From assembly GCF_015475875.1 (NCBI RefSeq), contig NZ_JADKYM010000006.1, positions 102,462 to 166,461 of the forward strand: 64,000 bases of DNA, given 5' to 3'. A program made the translations under genes and the position numbers. The stretch is from Sphingopyxis solisilvae. GTDB lineage: Bacteria; Pseudomonadota; Alphaproteobacteria; Sphingomonadales; Sphingomonadaceae. Below are positions 9,148-17,632 of this stretch, in pieces (positions within the stretch are counted from its first letter, which is position 1; every line of letters starts with the position of its first letter). The notes beneath the pieces were generated by a model that was given only the letters and a program-made list of their open reading frames with translations, did not search any database and was not told where the DNA came from.

Positions 9148-10047
9148 ATGACGGGCGTGACCGAGCTTGGCTATCTGGGACTGTCGGTATCCGACCTTGA
9201 CGCCTGGAAGCGATTCGCCAGCGGCATCGCGGGCATGGAATATGTCGACGAGGGCGAGGACGGTCGCGCCTATTTGAGAATGGACAAATGGCATCATCGA
9301 ATCGCCCTGCACCGGGACGGCGGCGACGACCTCGCCTATCTGGGGTGGCGGGTGGCCGGACCGCGCGAGTTCGACGACCTTGTCGAAAAGCTGGTCTCGC
9401 AGAATATCGAGGTTGATGTATCGACCGAAGCCGAGGCCCTCGATCGCCATGTTCTCGGGCTTGCCAAGCTGAAGGACCCAGGCGGCAATCCGACCGAGAT
9501 TTTCTACGGTCCGCAAGTCGACAATCATCGTCCTTTCCACCCGGGCCGCCCGATGTTCGGAAAGTTCGTCACCGGGCCGGAAGGCGTAGGTCACTGCATT
9601 CTACGACAGGATGACGTTCCCGCTGCGGTCCGCTTCTACGAATTGCTCGGCTTGAGGGGGTCGGTCGAGTATCGACTCACCCTTCCGAACGGCATGGTTG
9701 CCACACCTTATTTCATGCATTGCAACGACCGGCAACATTCGGTCGCCTTCGGGCTCGGACCGATGGAGAAGCGCATCAACCACCTGATGCTCGAATATAC
9801 CGAGCTCGACGACCTCGGCCTTGCTCACGACATGGTGCGCGAGCAGAAAATCGACGTGGCTCTCCAACTCGGCAAGCATGCCAACGACGAAGCGCTTACC
9901 TTTTATTGTGCCAACCCGTCGGGATGGCTGTGGGAATTCGGCTGGGGAGCAAAGAAGGCCGGACCCCAACAGGAACATTATCTGCGCGACCTCTTCGGCC
10001 ACGGCAACGAGGCCGAGGGTTACGGCATGGATATCCCGCTCGGCTGA
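9148..10047 (+). CDS. bphC: 2,3-dihydroxybiphenyl 1,2-dioxygenase-type extradiol dioxygenase
   Basis: This two-domain type I extradiol dioxygenase of 299 residues cleaves a catechol fused or linked to another ring, as BphC and NahC do. Iron ligands are H149 (GVGHCIL), H212 (INHLML) and E263 (LWEFGWG). The second-shell residues expected in BphC are also present: H197 in RQHSVAFG and Y253 in TFYCANPSGW. The start at 9148 follows GGGAGTGCGG and begins MTGVTELGYLGLSVSD, which aligns with family N-termini; an upstream in-frame ATG at 9037 lies inside the operator repeats. It is the first gene of the rightward operon and, with the chromene isomerase downstream, suggests a bicyclic substrate. Confidence 0.93.
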   Translation: MTGVTELGYLGLSVSDLDAWKRFASGIAGMEYVDEGEDGRAYLRMDKWHHRIALHRDGGDDLAYLGWRVAGPREFDDLVEKLVSQNIEVDVSTEAEALDRHVLGLAKLKDPGGNPTEIFYGPQVDNHRPFHPGRPMFGKFVTGPEGVGHCILRQDDVPAAVRFYELLGLRGSVEYRLTLPNGMVATPYFMHCNDRQHSVAFGLGPMEKRINHLMLEYTELDDLGLAHDMVREQKIDVALQLGKHANDEALTFYCANPSGWLWEFGWGAKKAGPQQEHYLRDLFGHGNEAEGYGMDIPLG

Positions 10048-10079
10048 TTTGGCGCCGATCAATCAAGGGCATCTAACAA

Positions 10080-10418
10080 ATGGAAATGGTTGCGATGGAG
10101 AGAATTCGCCTGTGCCGAATAGAAGAACCGAAGGACGGCGAACCCGTCGCGATAGCTCCCGGCGCCTATCCGCCTCTTGCCGTCTATAATGTAGACGGCG
10201 ACTATTTTGTCACCGACAATACTTGCACTCACGGAAGCGCTCTCCTGACCGACGGATATCAGGACGGCGCGACGATCGAATGCCCTTATCATGGCGGCGC
10301 ATTCGATATTCCGAGCGGGGCCGCGACGACCTATCCTTGCCAGATTGCCCTGAAGACCTACCCGGTGACTCTGGAAGATGGGTGGATCACCATTGATCCG
10401 CCCCGCAGTGAAGCCTGA
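10080..10418 (+). CDS. Rieske-type ferredoxin of a ring-hydroxylating dioxygenase
   Basis: This 112-residue ferredoxin carries electrons from a reductase to a Rieske oxygenase. The cluster ligands are C49-H51 (CTHGSALL) and C68-H71 (CPYHGG), with the usual 16-residue spacing between them. It resembles BphA3/BphF and NagAb ferredoxins. It is the only stand-alone ferredoxin in the window, although four oxygenases are encoded. It may therefore serve several of them, or others may use partners encoded elsewhere. No ferredoxin reductase is visible. The start is the first ATG after bphC (32-bp gap); ATGs at codons 3 and 6 are possible alternatives. Confidence 0.92.
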   Translation: MEMVAMERIRLCRIEEPKDGEPVAIAPGAYPPLAVYNVDGDYFVTDNTCTHGSALLTDGYQDGATIECPYHGGAFDIPSGAATTYPCQIALKTYPVTLEDGWITIDPPRSEA

Positions 10419-10911
10419 GCCGGTGGACCTCACGACCCTCCCTCGGGCAGAATTGATGCGCGAAGTCACCGACCTCGTTGCCCTCCATGCCGAATTGATC
10501 GACGACGACCGTTTGGAGGAGTGGCCGGACCTCTTCACCGAGGAATGCCTATATTCGGTCATACCCCGCGAAAATGCAGACCGCGGCCTGCCCGTCGCAA
10601 CCATCTTCTGCGACAGCAGGGGCATGCTCGTCGATCGCGTCGTCTCGTTGCGCAGGGCGAACATTTTTCCCGTCCATAACTATCGTCACATCATCAGCAC
10701 CAGCCGTATCCATGGCGTTACGCCGGAGGCTGTCACGGCACACACCAACTATGTTGTACTGCAGACCCGAAATATAGGTCAGTCATTCGTTTACAACACC
10801 GGGAAGTATGTCGACGAAATAGTTTACAGTTCAGGAAGATTTCTTTTTCGTTCGAAGAAAGCGATCTTCGATACGGACCTTGTGGACACTCTGATGGTTC
10901 GACCCATCTAG
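10378..10911 (+). CDS. Ring-hydroxylating dioxygenase beta subunit (partner of the 10926 alpha)
   Basis: The protein belongs to the BenB/NagH-like beta subunit family, shown by LVALHAELIDDDRLEEWPDL, FTEECLYSVIPRENADRGLP and a RSKKAIFDTDLVDTLMV C-terminus. It supports hexamer assembly rather than catalysis. The start is uncertain. The ATG at 10378 overlaps the ferredoxin by 41 bp and has no clear ribosome site, while GTG codons at 10408 or 10423 would give a shorter N-terminus closer to family length. Unlike the other three oxygenases of this island, beta precedes alpha (14-bp gap), an order that may mark a different evolutionary source. Confidence 0.85.
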   Translation: MGGSPLIRPAVKPEPVDLTTLPRAELMREVTDLVALHAELIDDDRLEEWPDLFTEECLYSVIPRENADRGLPVATIFCDSRGMLVDRVVSLRRANIFPVHNYRHIISTSRIHGVTPEAVTAHTNYVVLQTRNIGQSFVYNTGKYVDEIVYSSGRFLFRSKKAIFDTDLVDTLMVRPI

Positions 10912-10925
10912 GACTGAGGTAAGAC

Positions 10926-12197
10926 ATGCTCAACAATCACGGCGCGGCCGACGCATCGGCAACAGCGAGCGAGCACGATCGCATCGGGTGCCGGGTTCCC
11001 TACTCGGTCTTCACTGACGAGGCGTATTACAAGGCGGAGCAAGAGCGTCTCTTTCGCGGCCCCACCTGGAATTTCGTCGCCTTGGAAGCCGAGGTGCCGG
11101 AACCGGGCGACTACAAGGCGACGTTCATCGGCGACACGCCCGTCGTCGTCACGCGCGACAAGGATGGCGGCCTGCATGTCGTGCTCAACAGGTGCGCGCA
11201 TCGCGGCGCCATGGTTTGCCGTGAGCGCCGCGGCAACGCGCCGCACCTCGAATGTGTCTACCACCAGTGGGCCTACGATCTGAACGGGGATCTCATCGGT
11301 GTTCCCTTTCGCCGCGGTATCAAGGGCCAGGGCGGAATGCCCGCTGACTTCGCACTCAAGGATCACGGCCTGGTCAAGCTGCGGGTGGAGTCCCTAAACG
11401 GGCTGGTCTTCGCCACATTCTCCGAAGAGGTCGAGCCACTGCGCGACTATCTCGGCCCGCTCATCACGGAGCATGTCGAACGGATTATGTGTCGCCCCGT
11501 CAAGATTTTGGGGAATCAGCGCCAGTTCATTCACGGCAACTGGAAACTGTACGCCGAGAATACGCGCGACCCCTATCATGCGAGCCTGCTTCACCTGTTT
11601 CACAATACATTCGGTCTTTATCGCTCGACCCAGACAGGCAAGTGCGTGATGGACGAGAACAAGCGGCATTCGCTCCTGTTTTCGATGGCAGGAAGCAACG
11701 ACGCCGAGCGCGACAGCCAAGTCTACCAGGAATCGCGCAGCTTCGACACGAGCTTCACGCTCAAGGACCCCTCGCTGCTGGCGGGGCGCAGCGAGTTCCC
11801 GGATGGGATTACGCTCGTCATCCTGGCACTCTATCCGAACCTCATCCTCCAGCAGATATCGAATACGCTCGCGGTGCGCCAGATTGTCACGCGCGGGCCG
11901 GACTCGTTCGAACTCGTGTGGACCCAGTTCGGCTACGCCGACGACGACCCGGAAATGGATGCCATCCGGCTGAAGCAGTCCAATCTGATCGGTCCCGCCG
12001 GGGTTATCTCGATGGAGGACGGCGAGGCGGTAGAAATCGTCCAGCAGGCGGTCACACCCGATCGCGGTGCGAAGTCGTACATCGCAATGGGCGGCGGCGG
12101 CGCGGACGATGCCGATCATCTGGTGACCGAAGGGGCCATTATCGGCTTCTGGCAAAACTATCGGAAGATGGTCGGCTTCGAAGAGGCCCTCCCATGA
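10926..12197 (+). CDS. Rieske oxygenase alpha subunit, salicylate/terephthalate type (alpha 2)
   Basis: This 423-residue catalytic subunit has Rieske ligands C90-H92 (CAHRGAMVC) and C110-H113 (CVYHQW). Its mononuclear iron site is D215, H218 and H223 in ENTRDPYHASLLHLFH. The replacement of the common HGW by HQW and the TRDPYHASLLH block place it with the NagG (salicylate 5-hydroxylase) and TphA2 group rather than with BenA. Such enzymes hydroxylate aromatic carboxylates, often salicylate-like ones. It follows ferredoxin and beta in the same operon and overlaps the isomerase start by 4 bp (ATGA). Whether it mono- or dihydroxylates cannot be told from sequence. Confidence 0.93.
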   Translation: MLNNHGAADASATASEHDRIGCRVPYSVFTDEAYYKAEQERLFRGPTWNFVALEAEVPEPGDYKATFIGDTPVVVTRDKDGGLHVVLNRCAHRGAMVCRERRGNAPHLECVYHQWAYDLNGDLIGVPFRRGIKGQGGMPADFALKDHGLVKLRVESLNGLVFATFSEEVEPLRDYLGPLITEHVERIMCRPVKILGNQRQFIHGNWKLYAENTRDPYHASLLHLFHNTFGLYRSTQTGKCVMDENKRHSLLFSMAGSNDAERDSQVYQESRSFDTSFTLKDPSLLAGRSEFPDGITLVILALYPNLILQQISNTLAVRQIVTRGPDSFELVWTQFGYADDDPEMDAIRLKQSNLIGPAGVISMEDGEAVEIVQQAVTPDRGAKSYIAMGGGGADDADHLVTEGAIIGFWQNYRKMVGFEEALP

Positions 12198-12784
12198 CAT
12201 CCGTCATCGATTTCTACTTCGATTTCATCAGCCCGTTCAGCTACCTTGCTCACGTGCGGCTACCCGCAATGGCGCGCGCGCATGGCCGGACCCTCGCCTA
12301 TCATCCGATCGACATACCCGAAGCCAAGATTGCGGCAGGCAACTACGGCCCGTCCAACCGTGAAGTTCCGGCCAAGATCAAGGTTCTGATGGCCGATCTT
12401 GGACGCTGGGCGGACCGATATGAGGTTCCCCTCGCCTTTCCCGCAAGCTTCGAGTGCTCCGAATGGAACATCGCTGCCATATACGCGGCGCAGTGCGGCG
12501 CTGCCGAGGCGTTCGTCGCCGACGGGTATCGCAGGATCTGGGGGATCGGCATCGACCCCCGCGACGACCAGGAACTGCGCGCAGCATCATCGACGGCGGG
12601 GCTCGATCCGGACGAAGTGACGGCCTTCGTCACGTCCGGGGAGGGCGCGCTCCGCTACCGCGAGGCGCGATCGAAAGCTTATGCGCGCGGCGTGTTCGGC
12701 GCGCCGATGATGTTCGTCGATGACCAGATTTTCTGGGGCAACGACCGCCTGGATTTTCTCGAAGGATATTTGCGTCTGAACTGA
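12194..12784 (+). CDS. nahD: 2-hydroxychromene-2-carboxylate isomerase (DsbA/GST-kappa fold)
   Basis: This enzyme isomerises 2-hydroxychromene-2-carboxylate to trans-o-hydroxybenzylidenepyruvate in naphthalene-type pathways, with glutathione as cofactor. The 196 residues begin with DFYFDFISPFSYLAHVRLPA, which holds the glutathione-activating serine (S13, equivalent to Ser11 of NahD). The C-terminal FGAPMMFVDDQIFWGNDRL is the second family hallmark. Its presence directly after the extradiol-dioxygenase and oxygenase genes is the strongest hint that the island handles a fused bicyclic ring. The matching hydratase-aldolase (NahE) is not in the window. Confidence 0.93.
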   Translation: MTSVIDFYFDFISPFSYLAHVRLPAMARAHGRTLAYHPIDIPEAKIAAGNYGPSNREVPAKIKVLMADLGRWADRYEVPLAFPASFECSEWNIAAIYAAQCGAAEAFVADGYRRIWGIGIDPRDDQELRAASSTAGLDPDEVTAFVTSGEGALRYREARSKAYARGVFGAPMMFVDDQIFWGNDRLDFLEGYLRLN

Positions 12785-12814
12785 GCAGAATAATCAGGGA
12801 GAGGGAGAAATATA

Positions 12815-14998
12815 ATGTCGAAGAATAGCCGCAGAGGCTCGCGCATCCTGGCGAGCGGCGTCGCGATGATCGCGTTTGCATGGAGCGTGGCCGGCCACGC
12901 GCAGGAGACCGCAACGGCCACCGAGCCGGAGCCCGAAGCACAGTCGAGCACAGGCATTTCCGATATCATCGTGACGGCGACCCGGCGCGAGGAGCGGCTG
13001 CAAGACGTGGCGGTCGCCGTGACGGCAATCACGGGAGATTCGCTTTCGGCCGCCGATGTGTCGACGGTTCGTTCGCTGACCCAGGTTGTGCCCGGCTTCA
13101 TCGGCAGCCGCAACATGGGCGTCTTTCAGCCCGTCATTCGCGGCGTCGGGTCGACCGGGATTTCCATCGGCGACGAGCCCAATATCGCCACCTATATCGA
13201 TGGCGTGTACCAGCCGGAATCGGCCGCGAACTGGATCGACCTCGTCGAGGTCGAGCGCGTCGAGGTGCTTCGCGGCCCCCAGGGCACGACATTCGGGCGC
13301 AATGCCACCGGCGGCCTCATCAACGTGATCACGCCGGACCCGAGCTTCGATCTCCGCGGCAAGGCGTCGCTGCGTTACGGCCGGATGCGCAACGATGCGG
13401 GCGACTACGACGCGCGCTTCTACATCACCGGCGGGCTGAGCGACAAGTTCGCGGCGGATTTCGCCGCGCTGTATCGCAAGAACGATGGCTATATCGACGA
13501 CCTTGTTCGCGGCGGCACGCTCGGCGACCAGCAGGTGATCAACCTGCGCAGCAAGCTTCTCTGGCAGCCCGCGGACAACGCCAAAATCATCCTTACGGGC
13601 GAGTTCTTCGACCAGAACAGCACGACCAACTCGCCGCAGCCGGTTAACGGAAACACCGCAGGCCGCCGTTTTCCCGGCGTCATACTGCCTACCGATGCAT
13701 GGCAGGCATCCTTGACCGACATCCCGGCACTGGATCTTCGCCGTTGGAACGCAGCGCTTCACATCAAGCTTGAATTCGATGGCTTCAACGTCGAGGCGAC
13801 GAGCGGCTTCATGAACCTGCGCTGGTATCAGGAAACCGATTCCGACGCCTCGAACATCTTCCTGGGTAATTTCCCGGCAGCCTTTGCGACCGAGTCGGGG
13901 AGCCAGGAAATCAAATTCAGTTCCGCCGATCCCGGCCGCTTCCAGTGGCTTGCCGGCGGCTATTTCTACCAGTTCGGGGGGCATTCCAGCCTGCAAATCG
14001 TGACCTCTGCCGGCCCCGGCATTCCAGCGACCACGCTCCGCCTTGACCCCGCGCTGTCCGGTCGCTCCTTCGCAGGGTTCGCCGAAGGAACCTACGAGAT
14101 CGTCGACGATCTGTTCGTGACCGTGGGCGCCCGTTATACGACCGAAAGGCGCACGTTCGAACAGGTCGTGAATGGCAATCTCGTTGTTCCGAAGACGGCC
14201 AAATCCTTCAACAAGTTCAACTATCGCGGTGCCATACGCTACCAATTTTCGCCGGACGGCAACATTTATGCGAGCTACGGCACCGCGTTCAAGAGCGGCG
14301 TCTATAATATGGCCGGCACCTCGCCAAACCCGGTCAATCCGGAAAATATCAAGGCGTGGGAAGCCGGAATCAAGGTCGATCCCGTCGATTGGCTGCGCAC
14401 GAACCTCGCCGTCTACCATTACACCTACGACGATCTCCAGGTGCAGGCGAAGGACGCATCGGGCCCGAGTTACATCCTGCAGAATGCGGCCAATGCGAAG
14501 ATCTACGGCGGTGAGTTCGAGGCGATCGTGCAGCCGGTACAGGACCTGAGCATCCGCGGCTCGGTTGCTTACAGCCACGCTCGCTATCGCAACTTTCCGC
14601 TCGCCCAGAGCTTCTTTCCCCGCCCCGATGGCGGTAACACCGTTTCGCCGGCGGACGCTTCGGGCAACGTAATGACCCGCGCGCCCGAATGGACGTTCAA
14701 CCTCGGCGTCGACTGGGGCCACGAGTTTGATGCGGGTCGCCTCGGCGTTTCCGTGAACACCTTCTATTCGAGCCGGCTCTATTATGATTTCCAGAATCTC
14801 TTTTCGCAGCCGAGCTATACCCTGACAAACGCGTCGATTTCCTTCGCTCCGACCGGAGATCGCTGGAAGTTCAGCCTGTGGGCGACCAACCTCACCAACG
14901 AGAAGGTCTTTCAGACGATCCGCGTCGGCGCCCAGGCGACCGATGGCTTTTACGAACAACCAAGGAAAGTGGGCGTCAGCGCCGAACTGCGGTTCTGA
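12815..14998 (+). CDS. TonB-dependent outer membrane receptor (first copy)
   Basis: This 727-residue outer membrane receptor probably imports the aromatic substrate or a related compound using TonB energy. A signal peptide ends near residue 29 (AGHAQE). The plug domain starts at about residue 48 with IIVTATRREERLQDVAVAVTA and contains VLRGPQGTTFGRNATGG at about 152-168. The rest is a beta-barrel ending in an aromatic residue (AELRF), as needed for outer membrane insertion. It is a clear paralogue of the receptor at 25056-27272. It lies 30 bp after the isomerase gene, so it is co-expressed with the catabolic enzymes. Confidence 0.93.
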   Translation: MSKNSRRGSRILASGVAMIAFAWSVAGHAQETATATEPEPEAQSSTGISDIIVTATRREERLQDVAVAVTAITGDSLSAADVSTVRSLTQVVPGFIGSRNMGVFQPVIRGVGSTGISIGDEPNIATYIDGVYQPESAANWIDLVEVERVEVLRGPQGTTFGRNATGGLINVITPDPSFDLRGKASLRYGRMRNDAGDYDARFYITGGLSDKFAADFAALYRKNDGYIDDLVRGGTLGDQQVINLRSKLLWQPADNAKIILTGEFFDQNSTTNSPQPVNGNTAGRRFPGVILPTDAWQASLTDIPALDLRRWNAALHIKLEFDGFNVEATSGFMNLRWYQETDSDASNIFLGNFPAAFATESGSQEIKFSSADPGRFQWLAGGYFYQFGGHSSLQIVTSAGPGIPATTLRLDPALSGRSFAGFAEGTYEIVDDLFVTVGARYTTERRTFEQVVNGNLVVPKTAKSFNKFNYRGAIRYQFSPDGNIYASYGTAFKSGVYNMAGTSPNPVNPENIKAWEAGIKVDPVDWLRTNLAVYHYTYDDLQVQAKDASGPSYILQNAANAKIYGGEFEAIVQPVQDLSIRGSVAYSHARYRNFPLAQSFFPRPDGGNTVSPADASGNVMTRAPEWTFNLGVDWGHEFDAGRLGVSVNTFYSSRLYYDFQNLFSQPSYTLTNASISFAPTGDRWKFSLWATNLTNEKVFQTIRVGAQATDGFYEQPRKVGVSAELRF

Positions 14999-15061
14999 CG
15001 CGCCCGAACGCGATCCGAGGGCGACGAATTCGCGGATCGCGTGCGGCCAGGCTGCCGCCTT

Positions 15062-15101
15062 GTCCGCCAGCGCTTGCCGATAAGGGCACGTGCTGGCGGA
15101 C
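15062..15101 (+). terminator. Hairpin after the TonB receptor gene
   Basis: Ten-base arms GTCCGCCAGC (15062-15071) and GCTGGCGGAC (15092-15101) form a perfect inverted repeat, with a short inner TGCC/GGCA pairing. It is followed by only three T residues. It lies 64 bp after the receptor stop and 54 bp before the acyl-CoA ligase start. It could attenuate transcription between these genes or stabilise the upstream mRNA. Confidence 0.45.
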
Positions 15102-15155
15102 TTTGATTCACAAACGCTGGAGATTAGGTGGTCCATACCGACCCGGAGTGACTTC

Positions 15156-16787
15156 ATGACGATCAACGGACAGATGCAACCGGCGCAGCTCACCATCGGG
15201 TCGATACTCGATTATGCCGTTCGCGCGCACGGTAACCGTCCCGTCGTATCGGTCGAACCCGGGAGCGCCGATCTGTGGCGCTACAACTATGCCGGACTGG
15301 CCCGACGGACGGCCCAGAGCGCCAATATGCTCGCCGCTGCGGGCGTCACCAGCGGAGACAGGGTATCGTCTCTCGGATGGAATACACACCGTCACCTTGA
15401 GCTCTTCTACGCCGTGCCGGGCCTCGGAGCGGTACTCCACACCGCCAATCCGCGCCTGTCCGACGAGCAACTGATATACACGCTGAATCACGCCGAGAGC
15501 CGCGTGCTTTTGTTCGAGGCGAATCTCGCCGCCCTGGTCGAGCGCATCGCGCCCGCGCTTCACCATGTCGAAACTTTCATCGTCCTCTCGGACGAGGCGC
15601 TTGCCGCTGGCGGTGAATTGGAAGCGCGCGCGTACGACACTTTGCTCGCCCAGTTCCCGGAGACGATCAGCTGGCCCATGTTCGACGAGAATTCGGCGGC
15701 ATTTCTCTGCTATACCTCGGGCACGACGGGCGACCCAAAAGGGGTTCTGTACAGCCACCGGGCCGTTGTGCTTCACGCAATGGGGGCAAGCCTCGCGAGC
15801 GCATTTGGCCTCACGCCCTTCGATTCCGTGATGCCCTGTTCGTCGCTTTACCACGCAACGGCCTGGGGGCTTCCCTTCGTGGCCCCGCTTTGCGGCGCCA
15901 AGCTCGTACTGCCGGCAGACCGGCTGGACGGGGCGAGCCTCCACGAGCTCATTCGCGACGAGGAGGTGACCTTTACCGGGGGCGTTCCCACGATCTGGAC
16001 CATGTATCTTGCCCATCTCGAGGCGACCCGGAGCGCACCCGGACCTTTGAAACGCATCATGATCGGCGGATCAGCCGTTCCGCGCGCAATGGCTGAGACG
16101 TTCAAATCCTCCTATGATGTCGATGTTCTCCAGCTTTGGGGAATGACAGAAACATGCCCACTCGGCGTCATTGCGACACCGACCCCGGCAATCGCTGCCC
16201 TCGGCGAGGCGGAGATGCAGGACATGTTGTGGACGCGCCAGGGGCGCCTCCAGTTCGGGGTCGACATGCGGATTGTGGGAGACGACGGCACCATATGCGC
16301 CCACGACGGCCGCAGTTCCGGGGCGTTGCAGGTGCGAGGCCCTTGGGTCGTACAACGCTATTTTCGCCAGCCATCGGACTGTACGGACGATCTCGGCTGG
16401 TTCGATACCGGCGACGTCGCGACGATCGACAGCTTCGGCTTCATGCGCATTACCGATCGCACGAAGGACGTTATCAAGTCGGGGGGCGAATGGATCAGTT
16501 CGATCGACCTCGAAAATGCAGCTGCCGGATGCAGCGGAGTAAAGGTTGCTGCCGTAGTCGGCATAGCGCATCCAAAATGGGAGGAGCGCCCGCTACTGAT
16601 CATCGAGCCCCATGACGGGGCGGAGCCGTCCGAAAGCGATGTCATGGCGACCCTTTCAAGGGAGTTTGCCAAGTGGCAGCTGCCCGATCGGATTCTGTTC
16701 GGTCCCGTCCCGCTCACCGCGACGGGGAAGATCGACAAGAAGCAGCTGCGTGACCGTTATGCCGGGCTCTACGGGGCTGACAACTGA
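15156..16787 (+). CDS. Acyl-CoA synthetase (AMP-binding enzyme, AlkK-like)
   Basis: This 543-residue ANL-superfamily ligase activates a carboxylic acid to its CoA thioester through an acyl-adenylate. The P-loop-like YTSGTTGDPKGVLYSHR is at about residues 187-203, LWGMTETCPLG at about 325-335, DTGDVATID at about 431-439 and the C-terminal lysine motif TGKIDKKQL near the end. The general layout resembles medium/long-chain ligases of the AlkK type rather than benzoate-CoA ligases. I chose the ATG at 15156 with GGAGTG nine bases upstream. It is the last gene of the rightward operon, convergent with the TetR gene. Its acid substrate may be a side-chain or ring-cleavage product. Confidence 0.87.
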   Translation: MTINGQMQPAQLTIGSILDYAVRAHGNRPVVSVEPGSADLWRYNYAGLARRTAQSANMLAAAGVTSGDRVSSLGWNTHRHLELFYAVPGLGAVLHTANPRLSDEQLIYTLNHAESRVLLFEANLAALVERIAPALHHVETFIVLSDEALAAGGELEARAYDTLLAQFPETISWPMFDENSAAFLCYTSGTTGDPKGVLYSHRAVVLHAMGASLASAFGLTPFDSVMPCSSLYHATAWGLPFVAPLCGAKLVLPADRLDGASLHELIRDEEVTFTGGVPTIWTMYLAHLEATRSAPGPLKRIMIGGSAVPRAMAETFKSSYDVDVLQLWGMTETCPLGVIATPTPAIAALGEAEMQDMLWTRQGRLQFGVDMRIVGDDGTICAHDGRSSGALQVRGPWVVQRYFRQPSDCTDDLGWFDTGDVATIDSFGFMRITDRTKDVIKSGGEWISSIDLENAAAGCSGVKVAAVVGIAHPKWEERPLLIIEPHDGAEPSESDVMATLSREFAKWQLPDRILFGPVPLTATGKIDKKQLRDRYAGLYGADN

Positions 16788-16815
16788 CCGGGACCGGCGG
16801 CGGGCAGCGCCAAGG

Positions 16816-17484
16816 TCAACCGGCCTCGCCGGGCCCCTCGCCGTGGGCCGGCTGCTTGCGGAGCTTCCCGGTATATTCCGAAAGCAGATCGATGGTCATC
16901 CTTGTCACGCGCTTAGAGCGTTCAGGGTCGCGGCCAATCTGGTTTCTGATGGCCAGTCCTCGAATGACGCTCCACATCAGCCACAATATGTCCTCGGCGT
17001 CGGAAGGCGAAATACCGGTCCGGGCGAAGCGCCGAACCCAGGCCTGCTCGGCTCCGACACGCCGTCGCTTCGACATTCCCCGCACATCGTCCGCAAGCGC
17101 GCGAAGTTTGTTGCCCGAAATGACAAGGTCGAGTGCGATCAGGAAATCCTCCCCGTAAAAAAATGCTTCCGCATCCTCACAGGCGGCCTCGAGTATCCGA
17201 TCGTCGTCTGCGGCTCTACCGGCGGCTTCGCTGGCTCGTTCCAACGCGACGGCAAAGACTTGCTCGAGGCACGCCGCAACGAGGAGGTCCTTCGTTGGGA
17301 AATGATGCAATTGCGCGCCGCGCGATACGCCGGCGGCGTCGGCTACATCCGCAACACGAAAAGCCGAATACCCCTTCTCTCGAAGTAATTCGATCGCCGC
17401 GGCGAGTATTCGGGCCCGCATCTTCCGGCTGCGCTCGCCCTGCGGGACACGGGATGCACCCGCTGCTTGGAGGTTATCCGTCAC
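16816..17484 (-). CDS. TetR-family transcriptional regulator
   Basis: This 222-residue regulator has a typical N-terminal TetR DNA-binding domain: ARILAAAIELLREKGYSAF at about 24-42, then the helix-turn-helix VADVADAAGVSRGAQLHHFP at about 44-63. The C-terminal ligand domain is variable and gives no clue to the inducer. It is the only regulator seen in the island and lies convergent to the rightward operon. It is therefore the first candidate for the protein binding the TTGCA repeats at 5281, 9026-9088 and 31250. That link is inference, since a regulator outside the window is equally possible. Confidence 0.92.
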   Translation of the reverse strand: MTDNLQAAGASRVPQGERSRKMRARILAAAIELLREKGYSAFRVADVADAAGVSRGAQLHHFPTKDLLVAACLEQVFAVALERASEAAGRAADDDRILEAACEDAEAFFYGEDFLIALDLVISGNKLRALADDVRGMSKRRRVGAEQAWVRRFARTGISPSDAEDILWLMWSVIRGLAIRNQIGRDPERSKRVTRMTIDLLSEYTGKLRKQPAHGEGPGEAG

Positions 17485-17632
17485 TCGCCTGCCACACCTC
17501 TCGCCTGAGCCTTCGCAGCACCGCTCGAAAAGGCTGCATAGCTTCCCGTCGGTCCGAGTTAAAGGCCTATTGGGTCCGCGGATCGCTCGCTGGCTTGCGG
17601 CGCGAAGTTCATATCATGTGCCGGCAGCGACC

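Noticed and set aside
12794..15196. An 800-codon open frame on the minus strand opposite the first TonB receptor
   Set aside because: It mirrors the codon structure of the receptor gene in GC-rich DNA, has no recognisable motif and covers both the receptor and parts of its neighbours.
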